NCBI GenBank assembly: GCA_934402315.1
Contig: CAKRTS010000006.1
Location: 78,442 to 142,441, forward strand
Direction of reading: 5' to 3'
DNA length: 64,000 nucleotides
DNA from: an uncultured Acetatifactor sp.
GTDB taxonomy: Bacteria > Bacillota > Clostridia > Lachnospirales > Lachnospiraceae
Position 1 is the stretch's first letter; each line of letters begins with the position of its first letter. This document shows, piece by piece, positions 52,273 to 61,708 of the stretch. Under the pieces are notes generated by a model. The model worked only from the letters and a program-made list of their open reading frames with translations, did not search any database and was not told the origin of the DNA. Position numbers and translations under genes: made by a program.

Positions 52273-53518
52273 TTATGACACGCGCTCCTAACTCTCTGAG
52301 ATCTCTGCAGATATTTTCATATCCGCGGTATATATACGGGCACCCGGAAACCGTGGTTCTCCCGTCAGCCATCAGTCCGGCAACGACCAGCGCAGCGCCG
52401 CCCCGCAGTTCCTTCGCCGTGACCTGCGCGCCCTTCAGCCCTTCCACGCCTCTGACCCGCACCCTGAACGCATCCAGCTGCTCCATGTCGCCCCCCATCC
52501 TTTTAAGCTCATCCACGACCCGGAAGCGGTTCTCAAAGATGGTCTCTTCCACGAGCGTCTCACCGTCTCCGATGGTCTCCACCGCAAGCGCGAGCGATTG
52601 AAGGTCTGTCGGGAAGCCCGGGTAAGGCGCCGTAACGATCTGCTTCACCGCCAGCGGTCTCTCCGGCCCCTGTACATAGATTCCGTTGTCGGAGCTGCAC
52701 AGCTTTCCGCCCATCTGTTCCGCGAGCTCCAGCACCGCCGTAAGCTCACCGACCGGCGCATTTTCCAGAAAGATATTTCCTCCGGTTCCCATGCACGCCA
52801 GAAGATAGGTTCCCGCCACAATTCTGTCCGCCGGAACCTCAAAGTCCGCTCCGTAGAGCTTTTTCCCGCCCCGGATTACGAGCCTGTCGGTGCCCGCCCC
52901 GTCAATTTCCGCGCCGCAGAGCTGCAAATATCTGCAAAGTGCCCCGATCTCCGGCTCCCTCGCCGCACCGTCCAGAATCGTGTCTCCCTCCGCCATGACC
53001 CCGGCGAGAATGACATTTTCCGTCGCTCCGACGCTCGGCTTCGGCATATGGATCCTGGCCCCGTGAAGTCTGTCCGCAGCCGCACGGAGCAGACCGTCCT
53101 CCTCGCTGAATTCCACTCCCATCTGCTCCAGCGCCGCAATGTGCAGGTCAATCGGTCTGGAACCGATGACACAGCCTCCCGGGTACTCCATCACCACCTC
53201 ATTGCATCTGCCCAGCATCGCGCCGAGCAGACACAGAGACGACCTCATCCCCTTCACTGCCTCTGAACAAATATCCCCTCTTCTGACCCCGGAGGAATCC
53301 ACGGTCAGCCCATTCTCCTGCCAGTTCACAACACAGCCCAGACTTTGCAGAAGACCCGCCATGGCATAGACATCCGCAATTCTGGGACAATTTCCGATGT
53401 ATGAAATTTCACCATTTAAAAGCGCCGCCGCCAGAACCGGAAGCGTCGCATTTTTGGAGCCTTGAATACATACCTTCCCTTGCAGGGCGACACCGCCCCG
53501 AATATGAATCGAGTCCAT
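52265..53518 (-). CDS. murA: UDP-N-acetylglucosamine 1-carboxyvinyltransferase
   Basis: MurA commits UDP-GlcNAc to peptidoglycan synthesis using PEP. It has QGSKNATLPVLAAALL (Lys22, Asn23), the active-site loop GGCVIGSRPIDLH with Cys116 (the fosfomycin-sensitive form), and EYPGG. The 417 residues are full length. It occupies the position where Bacillus has murG/murB, between ftsW and ftsQ, and overlaps ftsQ by 8 bp. Confidence 0.97.
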   Translation of the reverse strand: MDSIHIRGGVALQGKVCIQGSKNATLPVLAAALLNGEISYIGNCPRIADVYAMAGLLQSLGCVVNWQENGLTVDSSGVRRGDICSEAVKGMRSSLCLLGAMLGRCNEVVMEYPGGCVIGSRPIDLHIAALEQMGVEFSEEDGLLRAAADRLHGARIHMPKPSVGATENVILAGVMAEGDTILDGAAREPEIGALCRYLQLCGAEIDGAGTDRLVIRGGKKLYGADFEVPADRIVAGTYLLACMGTGGNIFLENAPVGELTAVLELAEQMGGKLCSSDNGIYVQGPERPLAVKQIVTAPYPGFPTDLQSLALAVETIGDGETLVEETIFENRFRVVDELKRMGGDMEQLDAFRVRVRGVEGLKGAQVTAKELRGGAALVVAGLMADGRTTVSGCPYIYRGYENICRDLRELGARVISV

Positions 53519-53589
53519 AGCTCTCTGCCTTGAATAAGATTACTATATTCTATGTGCCAGAGCCTGTACGCGTTCCCGAAATCCGCCTC

Positions 53590-54756
53590 CTACAGTTCCT
53601 TCAGCTCTATCCGCTTTGCCACGCTTAAGACCAGCCCGATCTCTATCAGCAGGAACATGACGGACGAGCCGCCGTAACTGATAAAGGGCAGGGAAATACC
53701 GGTATTCGGGATGGTGTTGGTGACAACGGCAATGTTCAGGATCGCCTGAATGGCGATATGCCCCATAACGCCGACGACGAGCATTGCGCCGAACAGATCG
53801 GAGGCATTGTTGGCGATCACCATCATCCGCCAGAGAAGCATGATGAACATCAGAATCACGGCGATCGCGCCGAAGATGCCCAGCTCTTCACAGATGATCG
53901 AGAAGATCATGTCGTTCTGCGCCTCCGGCAGGAAGCTCAGCTTCTGCATGCTCTGTCCGAGTCCCTTTCCCCATATGCCGCCGCTGCCGATGGCGTACAA
54001 TGCCTGCAGGGTCTGGAAGCCCTTGCCCTGCGCCTTGCTCTCGGGGTCAAGCCACGCCACGATTCTCTCGCTTCGGAAACCGCCCTCTCCGCCGGAGGAG
54101 ACAATCATAAATACCAGTCCGGCGACAGCCGCCGCACCGAGCAGTCCCATGATGACAAACTTTTTGTAATCCGGACTCGCGACAAAGACCATCAGCACCG
54201 AGATGCCCAATATGATGATGGCGGAGCTGAGGTTCTTCGTAATCAGGTAAACCTCCGCCACAACGGGGAGCGGCACAATAATCATAAACGCGAAGCCCTT
54301 CCATGACCGCACATTTTTCCCGATCTTGCACACCATGACCGCGAGAAAGAGGATCATACAGAGCTTTGCCACCTCCGCCGGCTGCAGATTCAGCCCGATG
54401 CCAGGAATACGGACCCATCTTCTTGCACCGTGCGATTCGACGCCAAGCGGTGTCAGAACCAGCGGAACCAGTCCCATTGCCACAAGATAGCCCAGAAATG
54501 CGAACCTCTCCCAGAAATGATAGGGGATATTCGCCACAGCCGTCATCAATACCAGTCCGAGGATGATGGCGATCAGCTGCTTTTTCAGGTAATATGCGGC
54601 GTCCCCGAAGCTCTGAAACGCCTCATAGGAGCTTGCCGAATAGATCATGACCAGTCCGAAGCCGAGAAGGAACAGCACGATAAACAGAAGGCTGTAGTCG
54701 AAAAAATACTCAGATTGTTCTTTTTTTCTTCGTTTTGTCGTTCTCTGTGTAGCCAT
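53590..54756 (-). CDS. ftsW: FtsW/SpoVE-family lipid II polymerase
   Basis: The SEDS glycosyltransferase has ten predicted membrane segments in 388 residues. Conserved parts are GLVMIYSASSYEA, HGARRWVRIPGIGLNLQPAEVAKL, GGEGGFRSERIVAWLDPE, QALYAIGSGGIWGKGLGQS and PNTGISLPFISYGGSS. I use ATG 54756 with GGGGAG upstream; a GTG two codons earlier is in frame. Whether it serves division, spore cortex or both cannot be told from sequence. Confidence 0.95.
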   Translation of the reverse strand: MATQRTTKRRKKEQSEYFFDYSLLFIVLFLLGFGLVMIYSASSYEAFQSFGDAAYYLKKQLIAIILGLVLMTAVANIPYHFWERFAFLGYLVAMGLVPLVLTPLGVESHGARRWVRIPGIGLNLQPAEVAKLCMILFLAVMVCKIGKNVRSWKGFAFMIIVPLPVVAEVYLITKNLSSAIIILGISVLMVFVASPDYKKFVIMGLLGAAAVAGLVFMIVSSGGEGGFRSERIVAWLDPESKAQGKGFQTLQALYAIGSGGIWGKGLGQSMQKLSFLPEAQNDMIFSIICEELGIFGAIAVILMFIMLLWRMMVIANNASDLFGAMLVVGVMGHIAIQAILNIAVVTNTIPNTGISLPFISYGGSSVMFLLIEIGLVLSVAKRIELKEL

Positions 54757-54770
54757 AGACACTCCCCGTT

Positions 54771-56123
54771 CTACAGGCGGCGGACATATTCCTTGAATAA
54801 TTCGCCCCTGACTTCATAATTCGGAAACATTCCCCAGCTTGCACAGGCAGGCGACAGGAGCACAGCGTCTCCCGGCTCGGCAAGCTCCGTGCAGAGTTTC
54901 AGGCACTCGTCGTAGCTGTCGGCAAACTTTATCTTCTCAAAGCCATGCTTCCTCGCACACTCCGCGATCTTCTCCCTCGTCTGTCCGATCAGCACCAGCC
55001 ACTTCACCTTGCCGCCAAAGCTGTCTATCCACTCGTCATACTCGCTCTGTTTGTCGAAGCCGCCTCCGATCAGAACCGTCGGCTTGCTCATCGCCTTGAT
55101 TCCCTGAATCGCAGCATCGGGATTTGTTCCCTTGGAATCATTGTAATAGTCCACACCGTTCTTCGTCGCCACGAACTCAATGCGGTGCTCCACCGCGTGA
55201 AAGCCCCTGATGACGGCAAGAACCGTCTGCTCCGGCACTCCGAACGCCTCCGAGATTGCCAGCGCCGCCATGACATTTTCGACATTGCAGATGCCGACAA
55301 GGTTCATGTCCTTATGGATGTCCATGACCTCACGGCTTGCGCCGCCCCTGCTTCTCATGATTTTATCCCCGCTCAGCCAGTAGCCGTCCGCAAGCTCCCT
55401 CGCCGATGAGAACCAGATCACTCCCGCGGGGCACCTGTCCCCGAAAGCCCTCGTATATTCGTTTTCATAATTCAGCACACAGGTATCCTGCTTTGTCTGG
55501 TTCCGGGTGATATTCTCCTTCGCCGTCACATACGCCTCCATTGTGTGATGGCGGTTCAGATGATCCGGGGTAATATTCAGGATCGCGGAAACTGCCGGGT
55601 GGAAATCACAGATCGTCTCCAGCTGGAAGGAGCTGATCTCTCCGACCGTCACCGTCTTTTCCGATGTTTTCAGGCATTCGGAGGTGTAGGCTTTCCCGAT
55701 ATTTCCCACGACAAAGACCTGCTCCTCACCCTTCCATGCCTTCATGATCTCCCCGACAAGCGTTGTCGTCGTTGTCTTGCCGTTCGTTCCGGTGATGGCG
55801 ATGACGCTTCCCTTTTCCTCCTGAAAGCCGAGCTCAATCTCGCCCATGACTCTCACGCCGTGCTCCTTAAACGCCAGCACAAGCGGTATATCCACCGGCA
55901 CACCGGGGCTGAGCACAACGGCCTCGGTTGACTCCAGCACATCCGTCGGAAGCTCTCCCGCGATGCAGACCGCCCTGCTTTCCGCCGGGAGCTTCGCCCT
56001 GATCTCCTCCGCAGTCAGCTTGTCGCTGCTGTCATACAGGACTACCTTCTTCCCCATGTGCTCCAAGAGCTTCACCGATCCGACCCCGCTGATGCCGGAG
56101 CCTATCACCAGATAATTTTTCAT
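54771..56123 (-). CDS. murD: UDP-N-acetylmuramoylalanine--D-glutamate ligase
   Basis: The 450-residue Mur ligase has an N-terminal Rossmann domain (VIGSGISGVGSVKLL), the ATP loop AITGTNGKTTTTTLVGE, NITPDHLNRHHTMEAYVTAK and NDSKGTNPDAAIQGI. It adds D-Glu to UDP-MurNAc-L-Ala. It lies between mraY and ftsW as in Bacillus. Confidence 0.98.
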   Translation of the reverse strand: MKNYLVIGSGISGVGSVKLLEHMGKKVVLYDSSDKLTAEEIRAKLPAESRAVCIAGELPTDVLESTEAVVLSPGVPVDIPLVLAFKEHGVRVMGEIELGFQEEKGSVIAITGTNGKTTTTTLVGEIMKAWKGEEQVFVVGNIGKAYTSECLKTSEKTVTVGEISSFQLETICDFHPAVSAILNITPDHLNRHHTMEAYVTAKENITRNQTKQDTCVLNYENEYTRAFGDRCPAGVIWFSSARELADGYWLSGDKIMRSRGGASREVMDIHKDMNLVGICNVENVMAALAISEAFGVPEQTVLAVIRGFHAVEHRIEFVATKNGVDYYNDSKGTNPDAAIQGIKAMSKPTVLIGGGFDKQSEYDEWIDSFGGKVKWLVLIGQTREKIAECARKHGFEKIKFADSYDECLKLCTELAEPGDAVLLSPACASWGMFPNYEVRGELFKEYVRRL

Positions 56124-56168
56124 CTTTTTTCTTCCTTTTCTATTATTTTATGTCCGGTTCCCTGAAAT

Positions 56169-57131
56169 CTACTTCAATCCAAGCAGTGCAATCAGACACA
56201 TCAGTGCCGTAATCACCGTAAATACCGCCGTAATCCGCGTCTCCGACCAGCCGCAAAGCTCAAAGTGATGGTGCAGCGGAGCCATGCGGAACAGGCGCTT
56301 CCCGCCAGTCAGCTTAAAGAAAGCCACCTGCAGAACCACAGATATGACTTCGATCATGTACACGACCCCGACGATCGCGATAAACAGCGGCAGCTGAAGC
56401 ATATATCCGCACGCCGCCACAAAGCCGCCGAGTGCCAGCGAGCCGGTGTCTCCCATGAATACCGCCGCCGGGTATACATTAAAAAGAAGAAAGCCTAACA
56501 GTGCGCCAGCCACTGCACAGGTCACGGGCTCAAGCCCGCTTCCCGTTCCCGCCGCGACCGCCGTGAAGAAGACCGCGACAATCACCGTGACGCTGCCCGC
56601 CAGTCCGTCCAGACCGTCCGTGAAGTTGACGCCGTTTACCGTGCCGAGCACAATAAAGAACAGAACCGGCAGATTCCATGCGCCGAAATTCCAGAACATC
56701 CCATGCCCGAACGGTACTCTCATCGCCAGACTGACGTCCGTGAACTTTAGGAGATAGCATGCAAATATCCCCGTAATCAAAAGCTGGCCTGCCAGCTTCT
56801 GCACAGGCGACAACCCCATCGATCTTCTGCACACAACCTTTATGTAATCGTCGATAAAGCCGACCAGCCCGAAGCCGACCGTCAGAAACAGGATCGGCGC
56901 GGTCTGCGGATAATCCTCCAGAAAAATCAGCGAAGTCACCGACACCGCAAGCAGGATCAGAATCCCTCCCATTGTCGGTGTCCCGTTCTTTTTCAGATGC
57001 TCTGCCGGTCCATCCTCCCTCACTGTCTGCCCGACCTTCAGCCGTCTCAGCCATGGAATCAGAACCGGCCCCAGCAGGGCGCTGACGCCAAACGAAATGA
57101 TAACTGCCAAAATACTGACCTTACTCATCAT
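56169..57131 (-). CDS. mraY: Phospho-N-acetylmuramoyl-pentapeptide-transferase
   Basis: MraY makes lipid I. The 320 residues have ten membrane segments, with KKNGTPTMGGI, FIDDYIKVV (Asp pair), FTDGLDGLAGSV, FMGDTGSLALGG and MAPLHHHFELCGW. Its start overlaps the SpoVD-like stop as ATGA, so translation is coupled. Confidence 0.98.
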   Translation of the reverse strand: MMSKVSILAVIISFGVSALLGPVLIPWLRRLKVGQTVREDGPAEHLKKNGTPTMGGILILLAVSVTSLIFLEDYPQTAPILFLTVGFGLVGFIDDYIKVVCRRSMGLSPVQKLAGQLLITGIFACYLLKFTDVSLAMRVPFGHGMFWNFGAWNLPVLFFIVLGTVNGVNFTDGLDGLAGSVTVIVAVFFTAVAAGTGSGLEPVTCAVAGALLGFLLFNVYPAAVFMGDTGSLALGGFVAACGYMLQLPLFIAIVGVVYMIEVISVVLQVAFFKLTGGKRLFRMAPLHHHFELCGWSETRITAVFTVITALMCLIALLGLK

Positions 57132-58864
57132 TGATTATACCCCATTATACCTAAATACGGAAGAATATTTTCAAAAAGCTGACGGACAACCGGCGCCGCC
57201 ACCTGTCCGCCGTAGTAAACACCCTGCGGATTGTTGATGATGGCAAGCGCAATAACCTGCGGGTCGTCCGCCGGTGCGAAGCCGATAAACGATGAGATAT
57301 ACCTGCCGCTTCCTCTCGGCAGGGTCTGGCTGGTCGCGGTCTTGCCGCCGATGCGGAAGCCCTCGATCGCGCCGTTCTTTCCCGAGCCCTCCGCAACCAC
57401 CATCTCCAGTATGCCCCGCATCGTCGCGCTGGTCTCCTCCGACAGAATCCCCTGTCTGACCGGATAGGTAAAGGTCTCCTGCACATTTCCGTCCGCATCC
57501 AGTGTCTGCACTCCAAAGTGCGGTGTGATCCGGTTTCCGCCGTTGATAATGGAGGATGCCGTTGTCAGCAGCTGGATCGGCGTAATCTGGAAGGACTGCC
57601 CGAAGGCAACCGTTGCCAGCTCCACATTTCCCATGTTCTCTTTCTTGTGCATGATGGTTCCCGCCTCACCGGGCAGATCGATCCCTGTCTTATCCTTAAG
57701 TCCGAACGCCTCAAAATATTCATAATATTTGTCAATGCCGAGCCGCAGCCCGACCGAGATGAGCGCCGGGTTGCAGGAGTTCATCATGCAGTGGGTAAAA
57801 TCCTGCGAGCCGTGTCCCGCAATCTTATGGCAGCGGATTTTCCGGTCGTCCACGACAATAAAGCCCGGACAGCTGAAGGTGCTCGCCGTCGTGATGACGC
57901 CCTCCTCAAGCCCTGCCGCCGCCGTGATGATCTTGAACGTGGAGCCCGGCTCATAGGTGTCGTTGATGCATCCGTTTCTCCAGATGCCGTTGAGCAGATT
58001 CTGCTTTTCTTCGGCACTGAGCCCCTCCGGCGTTCCCTCCGGGAGACTGTAGGGATCGTTCAGATCGAATTCCGGCACATTTACCATAGCGTAAATTTCA
58101 CCGTTCTGCGGGTTCATGACGAGGATGGACACGCTGTCCGCCTCCTTCGTCGCCATCGTCTGCACCGCCAGCTGCGTCGCGTAATACTGGATGTTCATAT
58201 CCAGACTGGTACAGAGATCACTTCCGCTCACCGGCTCGATCCGCCGCTCTCCCGCCGCCTCCACCTCCAGTCCCTTCGCGTCCGTCACCGTGAGGATGGT
58301 ACCGGGCTTTCCCTGCAGATACTCTTCATATTTGACCTCAAGCCCGATGATGCCCTGATTGTCTCCGCCGGTAAAGCCGAGCACCTTGCTCGCCAGCTCG
58401 CCGCAGGGATAATATCTTTTATAGTCCTCATCCACCTTGACGCCCGGCAGGTCATATTCCCTGATTCTGTCGCCGACCGCCTTATCGACATTGCTCTTGA
58501 TGCGTTCCATGGAGGAGTATTTTTCCACCCTCTTTTTCACATATTCCTCCGACAGCTCCAGCTCCCGGCAGAGAATCCCGATGACCTCCTCCGCGTCCTC
58601 GATCTGGTTATGTATCACGGAAACCGTGCAGACTGTCTTGTTGTCCGCGAGGACATTTCCGTTGCGGTCCAGTATTCTTCCCCGCGCCGCCTTGATATTT
58701 CTCTCCCTCTCGTGAAGCTGCTCCGCCTTCACGGCGTAATGCTCCGCACGCCATATACAGAGGTATACAAGTCTGCCGAACAGGAACATGAGGATGCCCG
58801 CACAGATCAGAAATATTGTCAGTATCTTCTTTCTGTGAAAAATCTTGTTGTTATCCGTCAGCAT
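57128..58864 (-). CDS. Class B PBP, SpoVD-like
   Basis: From ATG 58864 (GAGG 6 nt upstream) there are 578 residues: one membrane anchor (about 13-35), a dimerisation domain (ARGRILDRNGNVLADN) and a transpeptidase domain with STFK (308-311), SCN (363-365) and KTA (508-510) where most enzymes have KTG. No PASTA domain is present. Being second of two class B PBPs after ftsL, as in Bacillus pbpB-spoVD, it is best called SpoVD-like; cortex synthesis is an inference from position. It overlaps mraY by 4 bp. The very long plus-strand frame here is a shadow. Confidence 0.92.
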   Translation of the reverse strand: MLTDNNKIFHRKKILTIFLICAGILMFLFGRLVYLCIWRAEHYAVKAEQLHERERNIKAARGRILDRNGNVLADNKTVCTVSVIHNQIEDAEEVIGILCRELELSEEYVKKRVEKYSSMERIKSNVDKAVGDRIREYDLPGVKVDEDYKRYYPCGELASKVLGFTGGDNQGIIGLEVKYEEYLQGKPGTILTVTDAKGLEVEAAGERRIEPVSGSDLCTSLDMNIQYYATQLAVQTMATKEADSVSILVMNPQNGEIYAMVNVPEFDLNDPYSLPEGTPEGLSAEEKQNLLNGIWRNGCINDTYEPGSTFKIITAAAGLEEGVITTASTFSCPGFIVVDDRKIRCHKIAGHGSQDFTHCMMNSCNPALISVGLRLGIDKYYEYFEAFGLKDKTGIDLPGEAGTIMHKKENMGNVELATVAFGQSFQITPIQLLTTASSIINGGNRITPHFGVQTLDADGNVQETFTYPVRQGILSEETSATMRGILEMVVAEGSGKNGAIEGFRIGGKTATSQTLPRGSGRYISSFIGFAPADDPQVIALAIINNPQGVYYGGQVAAPVVRQLFENILPYLGIMGYNQ

Positions 58865-58930
58865 AGAAAACCTCATAGAAAAGGGATTGATATACTCTAT
58901 TCCCCTTTTTATGAGGTTATGTCTTTCGTA

Positions 58931-61129
58931 TTAATTGATGTTGGGATTCACCGGCCCGTCCTCGCCCATGACGCTCTCGTCTCCCTCGACAAGAAAGCCC
59001 TCCAGTGCATCATATTTATAGCCTGTCTCCGGGTCAATTCTGTAACCTGTCGCGGGGTCGATCGGGTAACTCATCCATGCCGGCTGTTCCTCTCCCTCCG
59101 CCGGCTGTTCGGGCTGCGTCTCCCCGTCACCCTCCTCGGGTGTCGTGTCGGGATTCTGCTGTCCGTACTGTGTCGTGATCTCGAGATTCAGTGCCGCAAG
59201 CTCCTCTCTCTCGGTGTCCGACAGCTCCTCCGTCATAAAGATATTCAGATAAGGAAGCACCTCCGTCAGAATGCTCCGCACCAGTCTGGTCGCATGCTTT
59301 GCATCGCCCTGATGGCTCACGTTCGGTCTGTCTACTACAACGTATATTGCGATCTGCGGATTGTCCGCTGGGGCATAGCCCATAAAGGAAACAACGTGCT
59401 CATCCTTGGAACGCTTATGCGTATTCTGGTCGATTGTCTCCGCCGTACCGGTCTTTCCGCCGATCATGTATCCCGCCGGGCGGGCGGTCTTTCCGGTTCC
59501 CTCCGTAACCACGGCATTGCAGTACTGCCTGATATACGCGGAGGTCTCCTCCGATACCGTCTGCTTGAGGACTCTCGGCTCGATATTTTCCACGGTTGCG
59601 CCGCTGGCGTTTGTAATCTTGCTTACGAGGTGCGGCTCATAGTAATAACCGCCGTTGATCAGGGAGCTGAACGCTGTAATCATCTGTATCATCGTAACAT
59701 TAAAATTCTGACCAAAGCTGTTTGTCGCAAGGTCGGTGGGACCCATCTGGTCTGCCGAATAGACCAGGCTCGCCGTCCTCGCTTCGCCCGCAAGGTCAAC
59801 GTTCGTCCTCAGTCCGAAATTAAACACCTTTTGATACTCGCAGAAGTCATCGACACCGACGATCTGTGCGATCTTCATCATCGTCACGTTGCAGGATTTT
59901 GCGACCGCCTTTTCCAGCGTCATCGTTCCCTCCGCGCCGTTATGGCAGCGGATCTTATAGCCGCCGATCTCCATGTAGCCACTGCACTCAAAGGTGGAGT
60001 TCGGTGTGATGTCCCCCTTTTCCAGTGCCATGGCAACCGTGAACGGCTTTGCGACGGAACCCGGCTCATAGGTTCCCGTGATACAATAATTTTTCCAGAG
60101 GTTATTCAGATTGAGGTAGAGATCATCCTCACTCATGGAATCCAGAACCGTCTGGTCGATGACCGTTCCGTTCTTCTTGATCTCATAATAGCCGTTGGCG
60201 GTGTCCACCTTCTCGACCATCATTGAGCCGAGCAGTGCCTGCGGATCTCTGACATTGTTCAGATCGTAGGTCGGGACGCTCGCCATGGCAAGGATTTCTC
60301 CCGTATTGACCCACTGGATAATGCAGCCCACATTTTCCGCACCGTTTCCCGGCTTATAATTGTCCTTGAATTCCTCCATGAACTTTGCCAGATACTTTTC
60401 CACGATCATCTGCACATTAGCATCTATCGTGCTGTGAACGCTGCTGCCGTCGACCGCCGCTTTCACGGTACGCTCCAGATTCAGGTCATCGTTCAGATAG
60501 CCGTACTCTCTTCCGTTGATACCGTTTAAGACGCTGTCGTAATATTCTTCCAGTCCGTAGCTTCCCTGATTGTCCGTGCTCGTAAAGCCGATCGTGTCCG
60601 CCGCAAGCGAACCGTAGGGGTAAACCCTCTTATACTCCTCCTCAAACCAGACGCCCTTGATGTTTGAATTATCGTTTTTCGCCTGCTGGAAGCCGCTGAT
60701 CTCATCGTAGGTCAGCCGTTTCAGCGGGACATACCACGATGCCTCCTTGTGGGTAGCCACATATTCCCGGATCGCCGTCATATCGAGGTCGAAATTCTGT
60801 CCGAGCGCCTCAAGCGTCGGCTCGAGATAGGGGGTCTTTCCGTTCAGCTCCGTATTCATGACCTTCGCGTCTATGACGAGGTTATACACCTTCTCGCTTG
60901 TCGCAAGCTTCGTCCCCTTCGCGTCCACGATGTCTCCCCGCCGGTAGGGCAGGGTGATGGAATCGTACTGCTGCTGGGCGAGCACCTGCTTCTGGTAGCG
61001 GGTTCCGTTCTCCCTTGTCAGCCAGACCAGCCGGATGCTTAATCCTGTAAAAGCCAGCAGTACCAAACCAAACAGTACCACCAGCTTCTTCTGCATTTTT
61101 ATGGAAAACTTATTCCTTTTCTTGTCCAC
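58931..61129 (-). CDS. ftsI: Class B PBP, FtsI/PbpB-like
   Basis: I begin at GTG 61129 (VDKKRNK) because GAGGTGG lies 7 nt upstream. The 732 residues include a membrane segment near 15-38, a dimerisation domain (RRGDIVDAKGTKLATS) and a transpeptidase domain with SVAK (358-361), SCN (412-414) and KTGTA (559-563). An acidic Pro/Glu/Gln-rich C-terminal extension of about 80 residues ends with two copies of an IDPxTGY motif. It is the presumed septal transpeptidase paired with FtsW. Confidence 0.94.
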   Translation of the reverse strand: MDKKRNKFSIKMQKKLVVLFGLVLLAFTGLSIRLVWLTRENGTRYQKQVLAQQQYDSITLPYRRGDIVDAKGTKLATSEKVYNLVIDAKVMNTELNGKTPYLEPTLEALGQNFDLDMTAIREYVATHKEASWYVPLKRLTYDEISGFQQAKNDNSNIKGVWFEEEYKRVYPYGSLAADTIGFTSTDNQGSYGLEEYYDSVLNGINGREYGYLNDDLNLERTVKAAVDGSSVHSTIDANVQMIVEKYLAKFMEEFKDNYKPGNGAENVGCIIQWVNTGEILAMASVPTYDLNNVRDPQALLGSMMVEKVDTANGYYEIKKNGTVIDQTVLDSMSEDDLYLNLNNLWKNYCITGTYEPGSVAKPFTVAMALEKGDITPNSTFECSGYMEIGGYKIRCHNGAEGTMTLEKAVAKSCNVTMMKIAQIVGVDDFCEYQKVFNFGLRTNVDLAGEARTASLVYSADQMGPTDLATNSFGQNFNVTMIQMITAFSSLINGGYYYEPHLVSKITNASGATVENIEPRVLKQTVSEETSAYIRQYCNAVVTEGTGKTARPAGYMIGGKTGTAETIDQNTHKRSKDEHVVSFMGYAPADNPQIAIYVVVDRPNVSHQGDAKHATRLVRSILTEVLPYLNIFMTEELSDTEREELAALNLEITTQYGQQNPDTTPEEGDGETQPEQPAEGEEQPAWMSYPIDPATGYRIDPETGYKYDALEGFLVEGDESVMGEDGPVNPNIN

Positions 61130-61145
61130 TCGCAATCCACCTCTG

Positions 61146-61661
61146 TTAATTTGACTCCGGAACCTTGCGCATATAATCGCTTCCCTCATTGCTGTAGAGC
61201 ACGATCTGTCCCTCCTGGGCATAGGTCATCCCCAGCTCTCCGATCGCAATGCGCTTGATCTCCTCGAGGTCAATGCTGCTCAGAATCCTGTTGTACTCCT
61301 CATCGTTTGCCACCTTCAGGTCATTCAGCTCGCTCTGCTTGCTTGCAACGCTTCTTGTGCGGTTCGTCAGTTCTGCCTGCAGCTGGATATAGTTCACCAA
61401 TATCAGCGCAGCCGCGCACATTGCAGCCGCCAGAAAGATCACATAGCCGGCGCTCATGTGGCGCGCCTTGTCACGGTTTTTTCTGACGGAGGGCTGAACC
61501 TGCCTCTGCGGAGCGGTCTCCCACTCTCTTTCCACGTCAATTTTGCGTACAGTATTCCCATAAACGTAAACGCCACGGTTCCTTCCGGTGTTCGCGCTTC
61601 TATCCTTATCATATGCAGCCTGTCTGTAGTTCCTTCTATTCTGGCTCATAACGCTTTCCAT
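61146..61661 (-). CDS. ftsL: FtsL-like septum formation protein
   Basis: The 171-residue bitopic protein has a long basic N-terminal tail, one membrane segment (about 70-91, SAGYVIFLAAAMCAAALILV) and an outer coiled coil (IQLQAELTNRTRSVASKQSE). This fits FtsL by topology and position between rsmH and the PBPs; sequence identity in this family is always low. The start may be the ATG at 61661 or four codons later. Confidence 0.85.
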   Translation of the reverse strand: MESVMSQNRRNYRQAAYDKDRSANTGRNRGVYVYGNTVRKIDVEREWETAPQRQVQPSVRKNRDKARHMSAGYVIFLAAAMCAAALILVNYIQLQAELTNRTRSVASKQSELNDLKVANDEEYNRILSSIDLEEIKRIAIGELGMTYAQEGQIVLYSNEGSDYMRKVPESN

Positions 61662-61708
61662 GCCTTTCAGTCAATTTGCGTGCGAAAGATTCCTGTTTCA
61701 CACTATTC

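Noticed and set aside
57518..60226. 902-codon open frame on the plus strand
   Set aside because: It is antisense to two well-supported PBP genes, has no family motif, and is explained by the third-position composition of the real genes.
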